A DNA stretch of 64,000 nt from assembly GCF_001905665.1 (NCBI RefSeq), contig NZ_LIVX01000005.1, positions 186,001 through 250,000 of the forward strand, written 5' to 3'. Shown here in pieces: positions 48,715 through 57,091 of this stretch; the stretch's first letter is position 1, and the number at the start of each line of letters is the position of its first letter. The position numbers were made by a program, and so were the translations under genes. A model generated the notes under the pieces. The model was given only the letters and a program-made list of their open reading frames with translations, made no database searches and was not told the DNA's origin. This DNA comes from Streptomyces sp. CB02261. GTDB lineage: Bacteria > Actinomycetota > Actinomycetes > Streptomycetales > Streptomycetaceae.

Positions 48715-50325
48715 CTACCTGTACTCGACCGTCAGGGTCACCGGCGCGTCCCGGTTCACGAACAGGTACGCCGTCCCGGCCGGAGCCGACGCGAACCCCA
48801 GCCGGAACTGCGTGACCCCACCCCGGTTCAGCGCCGCGAGCGCCGGCGTCGACAGATCCGTCGACACCGCGCTTCCGGCGGAGAACGCGTCGATCCGGGC
48901 CGCACCCGCCACCGTGGCCGCCGCGGACCAGTCCGCCGCTTCCACCGCGCAACCGCCGAAGCAGCCCGTACGCAGGTCCACCTGGAGCCGGTTGCCCGCC
49001 GGTGAGGCCCAGGGATCACCGGAGCCACCGGACCGCGTGACGGTCAGCCAGGCCCGGGTGACCTCCTTGCCGGCCGGAATCCGCGAGGTGTCGAAGGAGA
49101 CGAGCGACCGGTTCACTTTGCCGTCCGTGCCCCGGCCGAGCGCGAGCCCCGACACGTCCTCCAGGGTGCCGACCGCCGCGCCGGAGCCGTCAGCCGCCGC
49201 CTTCACGTACCCGTCCTCGGCGTCCGTGCTGGACAGGACCGTCCGCCCGGTCTCCGGGGGCGGGGTCCCCGCGCCGCGCAGGGCCCGGACCATCCCCATG
49301 ACCGCCTCGATCTGCTTCCCGCCGTGCCGCGCGTAGGCGGTGTCACCGAGGTAGCCCCACCAGTTCCAGCAGCCGTTCGGGTTCTCCAGGGTCGCGGTGG
49401 CCGCAGCCTGCGGATACAGCACGATCATGTCGTTGGTGTCGGCGTACTCGTTCAGGTACGCGCCCTCGACGAACCGCGTTCCGAACCCCTGGTACGTGTA
49501 CCCCTGCTTGCAGCCGTGCAGTGCCACGAGCAACCGGCAGCGCGCCCCTCCGGCGCATGAAGCCGGCACGTACGCGAAGCCCTCTCCGCCCATCGAGAGC
49601 GCGGCCGCCGAACCGCCCGGCGCGTACGCGTTCTGGTCGAAGCGGATCAGGGAGCCGCCCGTGCCGGTCCCGGGCGCCGCGACCGAGCCGAGGAGGTGCC
49701 CGAGGAGCGTCCCCTCCGCGTCGATCCCGCAGTTGTTCAGATACGGACTCTGCGTCACGGTGCAGGAGTTGGGTCCGAGCGGGGTGATCCAGGCGTGTCC
49801 CGCCGCCGTCGAGCGGTCGTAGCGCACCCGGGCGCCGAAGCGCCCGTAGTAGTCGGCGAGCGCGTCCACCACCGGCCGCTTCACCGTGGAGTCGCCCGAG
49901 CCGCTGAAGACGTACACCGGGTCACCGGCCAGGTTGGCCACCGGGTCGACCTGCCCCTGGGCCGACCGGTCACGGGTGGCCTGCTCCAGGGTGGCGAGCT
50001 GGAGGTTCTGGGTCGTGTCCATACAGGCGTTGAGCGCCGTGCCGAGCTGCCCGCGGGCGCAGTCGTACGGCCCCGACGCGAACACCGCGGAGCCCTGGAA
50101 CGTCCCCGAGTACGCCACGTGCAGCTGGGTGGCCATGTAGCCGCCGGACGACACGCCGGCGCTGAAGACCGACCCGATGTCGTATGCCTGCAGCGTGCCG
50201 GGCACGGGCGGGGGAGCGGCGGCCCCGGCGGGGACCGCGGTGGGGAACAGGGCGGCTGCGGCACACAGCAGCAGCGCCGCGAGCCGGCGTGGCCGGCTCG
50301 GGCGGGTGGGGCGGGACGAACGCAT
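48715..50325 (-). CDS. Secreted PHB/PHA depolymerase-like esterase with C-terminal accessory domain
   Basis: A 536-residue secreted enzyme. A signal peptide spans about 1-36. The nucleophile elbow GVSSGG is at residues 57-62 with Ser59, near the N-terminus as in type 2 depolymerases. AGHAW and LVALHGC are later blocks. From about residue 370 a separate beta-rich domain (VLSSTDAEDGYVKAA...FDTSRIPAGKEVTRAWL) resembles the DNRLRE/CBM96 accessory domains, which may bind polymer. The substrate may be short or medium chain polyhydroxyalkanoate. ATG at 50325 has GGGAG ahead. Confidence 0.9.
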   Translation of the reverse strand: MRSSRPTRPSRPRRLAALLLCAAAALFPTAVPAGAAAPPPVPGTLQAYDIGSVFSAGVSSGGYMATQLHVAYSGTFQGSAVFASGPYDCARGQLGTALNACMDTTQNLQLATLEQATRDRSAQGQVDPVANLAGDPVYVFSGSGDSTVKRPVVDALADYYGRFGARVRYDRSTAAGHAWITPLGPNSCTVTQSPYLNNCGIDAEGTLLGHLLGSVAAPGTGTGGSLIRFDQNAYAPGGSAAALSMGGEGFAYVPASCAGGARCRLLVALHGCKQGYTYQGFGTRFVEGAYLNEYADTNDMIVLYPQAAATATLENPNGCWNWWGYLGDTAYARHGGKQIEAVMGMVRALRGAGTPPPETGRTVLSSTDAEDGYVKAAADGSGAAVGTLEDVSGLALGRGTDGKVNRSLVSFDTSRIPAGKEVTRAWLTVTRSGGSGDPWASPAGNRLQVDLRTGCFGGCAVEAADWSAAATVAGAARIDAFSAGSAVSTDLSTPALAALNRGGVTQFRLGFASAPAGTAYLFVNRDAPVTLTVEYR

Positions 50326-50486
50326 GTGTACTCCCGGACGGCTCGATCCTGACGGGGGGTCGGCCGGGAGGTTACGGGCGGTCCGGCGCCGTCCTCCATG
50401 GGCGAGGACGCCACAATCGGGCCCGCCGGGTATGGCGGCCCGTCACCTGGCAGCGGGGAACCACGCCGAGAGGGCCCCCGCCGTCG

Positions 50487-50807
50487 TCAGTCGTTCACCG
50501 CCGTCAGGAGCACCACCGCGTCCTCCAGGGCGGTGAGTCCGTGCCGCTCCTTCGGGATCATCCGCAGCGTTCCCGCCGAGAGTTCCTCGCCGCGCCCGGC
50601 CGTCGTCAGGCTCACCCGGCCCCGCAGCACCTGCAGACTCGCGGCCGGCGGCGCGTTGTGCTCGTCCAGGGACGTGCCCGACGTGAGGGCGATGACGGTC
50701 TGCCGCAGCACCCCGTCGTGCATCACCAGATGGGCGCTGCGCCCGTGCGGCGCGGTGCGGGCCGCGGCGAGATGCTCGTCGGCGAGGGCGGTGAGGTCCA
50801 GCTTCAT
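50487..50807 (-). CDS. Small cupin-domain protein
   Basis: A 106-residue single-cupin protein: GTSLDEHNAPPAASLQVLRGR carries the first motif, with a His, and SAGTLRMIPKERHGLTALEDA the second, with a His. Such small cupins are often metal-binding or regulatory. ATG at 50807 has AGGGAGA ahead. It is separate from the PHA depolymerase gene, with 161 bases between. Confidence 0.9.
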   Translation of the reverse strand: MKLDLTALADEHLAAARTAPHGRSAHLVMHDGVLRQTVIALTSGTSLDEHNAPPAASLQVLRGRVSLTTAGRGEELSAGTLRMIPKERHGLTALEDAVVLLTAVND

Positions 50808-50988
50808 GACTCTCCCTGCGGGGTGCGCGGGCGGATACCCCCACCTTCTCGTGTGACGTCCGGTACGCAAGTCGGGGCCGCCGGCCGCACCGAGCGCATC
50901 CCCACCGCCCCGCCGGCGGTGACGAACGCCCCCGCGGCGAGGAGGGCGGCCGGTCGGCCGTGTGCCGCGTACGGCCAGACCCCGTGAG

Positions 50989-52284
50989 TCAGCCGGCGCC
51001 CCGGGGGACGAGCGTCCCCGCCAGATGGTCGTACGCCACGTGCGCGTGGAGCCGGACGCCGGTGACGAGGGTGTCGTCGTCCGCGTAGAAGCGGGGGTTG
51101 TGGTTGGTCACCAGTCCACGGCCACCCGGTACGGGCACGGGCCGGCCCGTCGCGTCGAGGGCCGCGTCCTGGACGCCGAGCATCACGTACAGCCCGCCGA
51201 ACCGGCTCACGAACTCGGACACGTCGTCGTACCCGAGCGTCCCGCCCGTCTCCACCACCCGCTCCTCGCCGACCACGCGGCGGAAGGTCGGCAGCCCCGC
51301 CTCGACCCACGGACCGCTGTTGTGCACGGGCGGCACGGACTGCAGGTACTCCACCGAGGCCGTCGCCCCGTACGCCGCCGCCGAGTGCTCCGCCAGCGTC
51401 GTGAGCCGTCGCTGCACGCTCGCCATGTCGGACTCCTCCACGCAGCGGACGGTGCCCCAGAGCGTCACGGTCTGCCCCACGATGTTGAAGCGGCCGACGT
51501 CCTCGACGTGCCCGATGGAGACCGTGACCGGGTCGAAGGCGGAGACCTGCCGGTACAGCTGGCCGATGCCCGTCAGGACCGCGCCGACCGCCGGCATCGG
51601 ATCGATGCCCTGCCAGGGGGTGGAGCCGTGGGTCTGCTCGCCGGTGACGACGATACGGACGAGGGTGGAGGCGCCGTACTGGTTGCCGACGCGATACCCC
51701 ACGTAGCCCTTCGGGTGGGGCGTCACATGCAGTCCGAAGGCCATCGTCGGCACCGGGTCGGCGAACGCCCCCGCCGCGACCATCGCCCGCGCCCCGCCCT
51801 CCTCGGTCACCGGCGGCCCCTCCTCGGCCGGCTGGAAGACGAGGAGCACGGTGCCCGGCAGCCGGTCGCGCACCCCGGCCAGCACCGTCGCCGCACCGAG
51901 CAGCGCCGCCGTGTGGCAGTCGTGCCCACAGGCGTGCGAGACGGGGAACGGACCTCCCGGATAGTCGGCGTCCACCACCTCGGCCGCGAAGTCCGTCCCG
52001 CACAGGTCCCGCACCGGCAACGCGTCCATGTCCGCCCGCAGCGCCACGACCCGCTCACCCGGCACCCCGCCGCGCAGGACGCCCACCACCCCGTGCCCCG
52101 CGATGCCCGTGCGGACCTCGTCGAGACCGAGCGCGCGCAGCTGGTCCGCCACCAGACGGGCCGTGTTCACCTCGCGGTTGGAGAGCTCCGGGTGCCGGTG
52201 GAGATGACGTCGCCACGCCACCACCTGATCCGCCACCCCGGCCGACCGCCGGTCGAGTTCGTCGTGCATCGCCTCGCTGTCCAA
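50989..52284 (-). CDS. M20 family amidohydrolase
   Basis: A 431-residue M20 peptidase or amidohydrolase. RADMDALPV and SHACGHDCHTAALLGA are the metal-binding parts, and QPAEEGPP holds the catalytic glutamate. The dimerisation domain follows (VRIVVTGEQTHGSTPWQGID). Such enzymes cleave N-acyl amino acids or amino-acid conjugates. TTG at 52284 is proposed as start because GGGAG lies 6 bases ahead; the ATG at 52269 has its Shine-Dalgarno-like GAGG only 2 bases away. The downstream cupin is 181 bases away. Confidence 0.93.
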   Translation of the reverse strand: MDSEAMHDELDRRSAGVADQVVAWRRHLHRHPELSNREVNTARLVADQLRALGLDEVRTGIAGHGVVGVLRGGVPGERVVALRADMDALPVRDLCGTDFAAEVVDADYPGGPFPVSHACGHDCHTAALLGAATVLAGVRDRLPGTVLLVFQPAEEGPPVTEEGGARAMVAAGAFADPVPTMAFGLHVTPHPKGYVGYRVGNQYGASTLVRIVVTGEQTHGSTPWQGIDPMPAVGAVLTGIGQLYRQVSAFDPVTVSIGHVEDVGRFNIVGQTVTLWGTVRCVEESDMASVQRRLTTLAEHSAAAYGATASVEYLQSVPPVHNSGPWVEAGLPTFRRVVGEERVVETGGTLGYDDVSEFVSRFGGLYVMLGVQDAALDATGRPVPVPGGRGLVTNHNPRFYADDDTLVTGVRLHAHVAYDHLAGTLVPRGAG

Positions 52285-52389
52285 CGGGAACTCCCTCTCG
52301 CTCCGGCCGGGGCCGTGGTCACGGGACACGTGCCCCACCAGGCTGCCACCCGGAGCGCTCCCCGGCACCGGCTACGCCGGGCGCGGACC

Positions 52390-52745
52390 CTACGTCCGGT
52401 CGGAGGTCTCCGGGGAGAGCGGCCGCTCGAAGAAGGTGTCGAGCACCACCGTGGCCTGCGTGCCGCTGCCCCCGTCGATGGCGCAGATGCGGCGCAGGAC
52501 GTCCTGGAGCTGCTCGGTGCTCGTGGTCCTGACCTTCACGAGCACGGAGGCGCTCCCGGCGATGACGTGCGCCTCCAGGATCTCCGGCAGGGCGGCGAAG
52601 CCCTCCGCCGAATCGCCCATCCAGGAGGTCGAGTCCACCATCACATAGGCGAGGACGGCGCTGCCCACCGCGGCCGGATCCACCTCGACGGTGGTACGCC
52701 GGATCACGCCCCGCTCCCGCAGCTTCCGGACACGCTCGTGCGCCG
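52390..52745 (-). pseudogene. Lrp/AsnC regulator, 5' end deleted
   Basis: The frame encodes HERVRKLRERGVIRRTTVEV, the end of an Lrp recognition helix and the linker, followed by a full RAM domain (YVMVDSTSWMG, ASVLVKVRTTSTEQ). Nearly the whole winged helix is missing: upstream of about 52745 the frame turns into an Arg-rich sequence without similarity. A GTG at 52707 could start a 105-residue RAM-only protein, so a short product cannot be excluded. The gene abuts the truncated gluconolactonase, showing a deletion at the junction. Confidence 0.75.
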
Positions 52746-53045
52746 GTCTTCGCCGACGCCGCGGCCCGCGAGAAGGCCCGCTTCGACAACCTCCGCTTCG
52801 ACGACGCCGGCCGGCTGTGGGCCGCCGCGATGAACGACGGCGTCCACTGCTACGACCCCGACGGCACTCTGATCGGGCGGCTCCGCGTGGCCGAGGCGGT
52901 CGCCAACATCTCGTGGGGCGGCGCCAAGCGCAGCCGGCTCTTCATCGCCGCCGGGACGAGCCTCTACTCGGTGGTCATGGGCGCCACGGGCACCCATCCG
53001 ACCGGCCCGGGGCGCCGGCCCTGGCGGGACGCGACGCCGCACTGA
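52746..53045 (+). pseudogene. SMP-30/gluconolactonase-family gene, 5' end deleted
   Basis: The plus strand encodes FADAAAREKARFDNLRFDDA, then GRLWAAAMNDGVHCYDPDG, ISWGGAKRSRLFIAAG and a stop at 53043-53045. This is the C-terminal third of a SMP-30/gluconolactonase/LRE beta-propeller. The first 200 or so residues are absent: upstream of about 52746 lies the truncated Lrp gene on the other strand. No ribosome binding site precedes it. It is most likely not functional. Confidence 0.8.
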
Positions 53046-53143
53046 GCCCGCGCCCGCGGCTCGGTGCGCCCCGCCGCGCCCGCGCGCCGTCGCATCCGAG
53101 CCCGCGGGCCCGGCGTCCCCGCCGAGCCCGCGCTCCCGGGCTC

Positions 53144-54790
53144 TCAGGCCGCGTCGGGGCCGCTCCGCGCGATGATCGCCGCGGTGTCCACCCCGGCCGG
53201 CAGCGTGCCGAAGGCCAGGCCCCGGTCGCCGTCGAGCCGCGAGGCGCAGAACGCGTCCGCCACCGCCGGGTGCCCGTGCCGGACGAGCAGCGAGCCCTGC
53301 AGCACGAGGGCGAGCCGCTCGACGAGCCGCCGGGCCCCGTACGCCACCGCGTCCGGGTCGCCGAGCCCCGCCAGATCCTTGCGCAGGGCCGCCATCGCCG
53401 TGTCCAGGCGCCGGTCGCCGCCCGCGCCCCGGTCGACCTCCGCGAAGTACGCCTCCACCGCCTGCGGCTGACGGGCCATCGCCCGCAGCACGTCGAGCGC
53501 GGCGACGTTCCCGCTGCCCTCCCAGATGGAGGGCAGCGGCGCCTCGCGATAGAGCCTCGGGAGGCCCGAGTCCTCGACGTAGCCGTTGCCGCCCAGGCAT
53601 TCGAGGGCCTCCGCCGCGTGCGCGGGCGCCCGCTTGCACACCCAGTACTTGGTGACCGCGAGCCCGAGCCGCCGCAGCTGCTCCTCCTCCGCGTCGCCAC
53701 GCGCCGCCCGGTCCACCGCCCCGGCGAGGCGCAGCGCCGCGACCGTGGCGGCCTCCGCCTCCACCGCCAGATCGGCCAGGACGTTCCGCATCAGGGGCTG
53801 GTCCACCAGTCGCGCCCCGAACGCCTCCCGGCGCGAGGCGTGGTGGACCGCGTGGACGAGCCCGAGACGCATCCCGGACGCCGAGCTGATGGCGCAGTCG
53901 AGCCGCGTCATGTTGACCATCCGGATGATGGTCGCCACCCCGCGCCCCTCCTCGCCCACGAGATGGCCGACGGCCCCCTCGTACTCGATCTCGGACGAGG
54001 CGTTGGACCGGTTGCCCAGCTTGTCCTTGAGGCGCTGGAGGCGGATCGCGTTGCGGCTGCCGTCCGGCAGCACCCGGGGCACCAGGAAGCAGGACAGGCC
54101 GCCCGGCGCCTGCGCCAGGGTGAGGAAGACGTCCGACATCGGCGCCGAGGTGAACCACTTGTGGCCGGTCAGCGCGTACAGGCCGGGCTCGCCCGCCGGG
54201 ACGGCCCGCGTCGTGTTCGCCCGGACGTCCGAACCGCCCTGCTTCTCCGTCATCGACATCCCGGCGATGATCCCGCGCTTCTCCGTCGGCACCCGCAGCC
54301 CGAAGTCGTACGACGGAGACGTCAGCAGCGGCTCGTACACCTCGGCGAGCTCCGGCCGGGCCCGAAGCGCCGGAACCGCCGCGTACGTCATGGAGACCGG
54401 GCACAGATGGCCCGCGTCGGCCTGCCCCCACACGAACACCTTCGCCGCGCGGGCCACGTGCGCGCCGGGCCGTTCGTCGCGCCAGGGAGCGCCGTGCAGC
54501 CCGTGCCGCACGGCCACGCCCATCAGCTCGTGCCAGTACGGGTGGAACTCGACCTCGTCGATCCGGTGCCCGTACCGGTCGTGGGTGTGCAGGACGGGGG
54601 AGTGGCGCTCGGCGAGCCGCCCCCACTCCTGGGCCTGCTCGCCGCCGGCCCGCACCCCGAGCTCGCGGACCTCGGCCTCGGCCCACCCCGCGCCCTCCCG
54701 GTGCAGCGCCTCCAGGAGTGCGGGATCGGCGGAGACGTCGTAGCCCGTCAGGGGTGGTACCTGGTTGGTGACCTCATGCGTGGTCGGCAT
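53144..54790 (-). CDS. AidB-like acyl-CoA dehydrogenase
   Basis: A 548-residue protein of the acyl-CoA dehydrogenase fold with the long AidB-type N-terminus (PPLTGYDVSADPALLEALHR). FGLRVPTEKRG, GMSMTEKQGGSDVRANTT (FAD-binding) and LTGHKWFTSAPMSDVFL are typical. ECLGGNGYVEDSGLPRLYRE is the C-terminal flavin motif. AidB in E. coli is induced by alkylation and binds DNA; other members are real dehydrogenases. It shares an operon with the TetR upstream, whose stop overlaps this gene by 17 bases. ATG at 54790 has GGGAG. Confidence 0.92.
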   Translation of the reverse strand: MPTTHEVTNQVPPLTGYDVSADPALLEALHREGAGWAEAEVRELGVRAGGEQAQEWGRLAERHSPVLHTHDRYGHRIDEVEFHPYWHELMGVAVRHGLHGAPWRDERPGAHVARAAKVFVWGQADAGHLCPVSMTYAAVPALRARPELAEVYEPLLTSPSYDFGLRVPTEKRGIIAGMSMTEKQGGSDVRANTTRAVPAGEPGLYALTGHKWFTSAPMSDVFLTLAQAPGGLSCFLVPRVLPDGSRNAIRLQRLKDKLGNRSNASSEIEYEGAVGHLVGEEGRGVATIIRMVNMTRLDCAISSASGMRLGLVHAVHHASRREAFGARLVDQPLMRNVLADLAVEAEAATVAALRLAGAVDRAARGDAEEEQLRRLGLAVTKYWVCKRAPAHAAEALECLGGNGYVEDSGLPRLYREAPLPSIWEGSGNVAALDVLRAMARQPQAVEAYFAEVDRGAGGDRRLDTAMAALRKDLAGLGDPDAVAYGARRLVERLALVLQGSLLVRHGHPAVADAFCASRLDGDRGLAFGTLPAGVDTAAIIARSGPDAA

Positions 54791-55391
54791 CGGGAACTCC
54801 CAGTGCTCGCAGGGTGAAGGTGACGAGTGCGGGTACGGTGCCGGGCCCGACGGATCCCTCCGCCAGCGGCCCGACGAGAGCCTCCGCGCCCGCGCCGACG
54901 AGCGCCGACGCCGTCAGGACCGGGTCCTGCGGCGGCAGCTCGCCGGAGCGCACCCCCTCCTCGACGCGCGCGGCGAACACGTCCCGGAACGCGCGCCGGA
55001 AGACGAGCCGCTCGGCGTCCACGGCCGGGTCGACGGGCTCGGCGAGCAGCGCGTACGCGAGGCGGGGCGACTTCAGGGCGCGCAGGGCGAAGGTCTCGAT
55101 CACGGCGACCACCCGCTCGGCCGCCGAACCGTGGCCCGGGTGCGCGGCCGCCGCGGAGACGGCCGCGACCTCCCGGCCCACGACCGTCCGGAAGAGCTCC
55201 ACGGAGAGCGCGGCCTTGCTGGGGAAGTGGCGGTAGACGCTGCCCGTGGCGATTCCGGCGCGGGCGGCGACGGCCGCGACGGTGCAGCCCGCGTAGCCCT
55301 GCTCGGCGAGCAGGTCTCGGGCCGCGTCGACGACGGCGGCGCGCTGGGCGTCGAGCCGGGCCTGGACGGCGGGGGTGCGGCGGTAGGGCAT
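54774..55391 (-). CDS. TetR family regulator of the AidB-like gene
   Basis: A 205-residue TetR repressor. The N-terminal helix-turn-helix is RAAVVDAARDLLAEQGYAGC followed by VAAVAARAGIATGSVYRHFP; the rest is the ligand-binding helical domain. ATG at 55391 is taken from the domain start; no Shine-Dalgarno is present. A 23-base inverted repeat 9 bases upstream is its probable operator. It overlaps the AidB-like gene and is probably its repressor. Confidence 0.93.
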   Translation of the reverse strand: MPYRRTPAVQARLDAQRAAVVDAARDLLAEQGYAGCTVAAVAARAGIATGSVYRHFPSKAALSVELFRTVVGREVAAVSAAAAHPGHGSAAERVVAVIETFALRALKSPRLAYALLAEPVDPAVDAERLVFRRAFRDVFAARVEEGVRSGELPPQDPVLTASALVGAGAEALVGPLAEGSVGPGTVPALVTFTLRALGVPDADHA

Positions 55392-55399
55392 GGAAGAAG

Positions 55400-55422
55400 T
55401 GAAGCAGTGATTCATTGCTTCA
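55400..55422. promoter_or_regulatory. Operator of the TetR-aidB operon
   Basis: TGAAGCAGTGA (55400-55410) and TCATTGCTTCA (55412-55422) form an 11-1-11 inverted repeat with one mismatch. It lies 9 bases upstream of the TetR start codon, so a bound repressor would block its own operon. Confidence 0.65.
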
Positions 55423-55512
55423 TCAAGGCCGCTGCCCCATCGAGGGTTCCTGGCCTGAGGCGCCTGGGGCTCCTGGTCGACGGCATCGGATCGAGGGTTT
55501 CCCCGCACAGCG

Positions 55513-55548
55513 CGCACGCCCCCGCCCGGAGAGGGGCGGGGGCGTGCG
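55513..55548. terminator. Strong hairpin after the GDT1 gene
   Basis: CGCACGCCCCCGCC (55513-55526) pairs perfectly over 14 bp with GGCGGGGGCGTGCG (55535-55548). It lies 22 bases beyond the GDT1 gene end on the minus strand and separates it from the TetR-aidB operon. Confidence 0.85.
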
Positions 55549-55569
55549 GGAGGAGAGGATCGATCGGCG

Positions 55570-56154
55570 TCAGCCGGTGAAGACCTCGGTCAGCGACCAG
55601 ACGGCGAGGCCCGCCATGCAGACGCCACCGATGCGCTGCACGGTCTTGAGCGGCACGCGCTTGGCGATGAACCGGCCCGCCACCAGCGCGAGCGCGGAGA
55701 CGCTCATCAGGGCCGCGAGGGAGCCGATCGCCGTCGACCAGGTGCCGTTGGTGGCGGCCAGGTTGGCGGTCGTGATCTGGGTGAGGTCACCCCACTCGCT
55801 GATGAAGACGGCCATGAAGGCGGTCGAGAAGACGGGCAGGAAGCCGGTCACCGTCCGGCCGCCCGCGTCGGCCTCGTCGTCGTCACCCCCGCCGCGCAGC
55901 AGCATGAACGCGCCGAAGCCGAACAGCAGGGCCGAGACCAGCTTCACGGTCCAGCCGGGGAGCAGTCCGAGCAGGCTGCCGGCTCCCACGGCGATGGCGA
56001 CATGGGCGAGGAAGGCCGTGGAGGTGCCGATCCACACGTACAGAGGACGCATCCGCGTGCCCATGGCGAGGGACGCGAACATCGTCTTGTCGGGAAGTTC
56101 CGCGAGGAAGATCAGCCCGAAGGCGGTGAGGATCGCCAAGGGGTCGAGGTGCAT
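55570..56154 (-). CDS. TMEM165/GDT1 family transporter (Mn2+/Ca2+)
   Basis: A 194-residue membrane protein of six helices in two repeats, each with the family motif ExGDxT: AELPDKT at residues 18-24 (Glu19, Asp22) and SEWGDLTQ at 119-126 (Glu120, Asp123). A cytoplasmic acidic loop (GGGDDDEADAGG) joins the halves. GDT1 proteins export manganese or exchange calcium for protons. A yybP-ykoY-type manganese riboswitch upstream supports Mn2+. It is divergent from the TetR-MFS cassette; the two promoters lie about 60 bases apart. Confidence 0.95.
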   Translation of the reverse strand: MHLDPLAILTAFGLIFLAELPDKTMFASLAMGTRMRPLYVWIGTSTAFLAHVAIAVGAGSLLGLLPGWTVKLVSALLFGFGAFMLLRGGGDDDEADAGGRTVTGFLPVFSTAFMAVFISEWGDLTQITTANLAATNGTWSTAIGSLAALMSVSALALVAGRFIAKRVPLKTVQRIGGVCMAGLAVWSLTEVFTG

Positions 56155-56261
56155 ACCGGGGCTCTCTGCTCGGTCCGGGCCCGTGGGCTCGGCACGGCGC
56201 CTCGGTGGGCGACGGGAGGACCACTCGGCCCGGCATGACGGACCACGCCCGCACGAGCGCG

Positions 56262-56381
56262 GACGCGGTTGATGCCTGGCCGAAGGTCTCGCCCGCCCGC
56301 GTCGGACGCGGACCCGGCCACCGGGAACCCGGGGGTTCCAGTGTGTCGACGACCGGTTCGCAGGGCTACTCCCCTTCGCTG
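56262..56381 (-). promoter_or_regulatory. yybP-ykoY manganese riboswitch ahead of the GDT1 gene
   Basis: On the minus strand the leader contains GAAGGGGAGTAGC (about 56376-56364), CGTCGACAC (56353-56345) and GGGCGAGACCTTCGGCC (about 56294-56278), the conserved elements of the yybP-ykoY aptamer in the right order and with a P1-P4-like layout. This RNA binds Mn2+ and turns on exporter genes. A -10 TACACT lies at 56393-56388, giving a transcript start near 56381. The rest of the leader (to 56155) could hold the expression switch. The call is from the motifs; no covariance search was run. Confidence 0.85.
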
Positions 56382-56415
56382 TCCCTCAGTGTAACCGACC
56401 GGGGCGCACGGGTGA

Positions 56416-56454
56416 GTAGACACTGTCTACAAGGCTTTGGTAGACAGTGTCTAT
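56416..56454. promoter_or_regulatory. Twin operators and leaderless promoter of the TetR-MFS cassette
   Basis: Two palindromes are present: GTAGACA-C-TGTCTAC (56416-56430, perfect) and GTAGACA-G-TGTCTAT (56440-56454, one mismatch), with centres 24 bases apart. The promoter hexamers fall inside them: TAGACA (56417-56422) as -35 and TAGACA (56441-56446) as -10, 18 bases apart. Transcription would then start at or near the ATG at 56453, so the mRNA has no leader. The first site also abuts the -35 area of the divergent GDT1 promoter. Confidence 0.7.
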
Positions 56455-57091
56455 GCGTACAGGACCCCAGCAGGGCGAGGCCGACCCTCACGGTGAACAG
56501 CAGGGTGAGGGTGAGAGCCGTGGAGGCGGGCTGCGGGCCCGGCTCGTCGAGGCCGGCGTCAAGCTCGTGGACGCCGAAGGCGCCCAGGCCCTCTCGCTGC
56601 GCGAGATCGCCCGCCGCGCCGGCGTCTCCCACGGAGCGCCCCGGCGCCACTTCCCCACCCACCTCGACCTCCTGTCGGCCATCGCCCGCCAGGGCTTCGC
56701 CGAACTGGCCGCCCGTGTCGCCGCCGACGACCACGAGGCCGCCGCGCCGCGCGAACGGATCGTGCTCCTCGCCCGGGTGTACCTCGACTACGCGGGCACC
56801 CGGCGCGGCATGTACGAGCTGATGTTCCGGCACGACCTCCTGGAGAGCGGCCGACTGGGCCTGCGGGAGACGAGCCTGCCGCTCTTCGCCCACCTCAGCG
56901 GGCTCGTCGCCCGCGTCCGCCCCGGCGCCGACCCGGTCCTCGTGGCGGGCGCGCTCTGGGCCAACCTCCACGGCATCGCCCAGCTCTGGCACTGGGGCAG
57001 CCTCCGGCTCGCGACCGGAAACGACGACCCCGCCCCGCTCCTCGCCGCCGCACTCGACGCCCACCTCGGACCCGCGGAGCCCGCCCCATGA
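56453..57091 (+). CDS. TetR family regulator of the MFS cassette
   Basis: A 212-residue TetR repressor. After a polar 25-residue N-terminus comes the helix-turn-helix LRARLVEAGVKLVDAEGAQA, then LSLREIARRAGVSHGAPRRHFP, followed by a ligand-binding domain of the TetR_C_13-like kind (LMFRHDLLESGRLGL). The start is the leaderless ATG at 56453; GTG at 56447 is the alternative. Its stop overlaps the MFS start by 4 bases (ATGA). It probably represses its own operon through the two palindromes upstream. Confidence 0.93.
   Translation: MRTGPQQGEADPHGEQQGEGESRGGGLRARLVEAGVKLVDAEGAQALSLREIARRAGVSHGAPRRHFPTHLDLLSAIARQGFAELAARVAADDHEAAAPRERIVLLARVYLDYAGTRRGMYELMFRHDLLESGRLGLRETSLPLFAHLSGLVARVRPGADPVLVAGALWANLHGIAQLWHWGSLRLATGNDDPAPLLAAALDAHLGPAEPAP

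Noticed and set aside
52390..53045. An insertion element between the truncated genes
   Set aside because: No transposase, inverted repeat or extra DNA lies at the junction; the two gene fragments abut directly.
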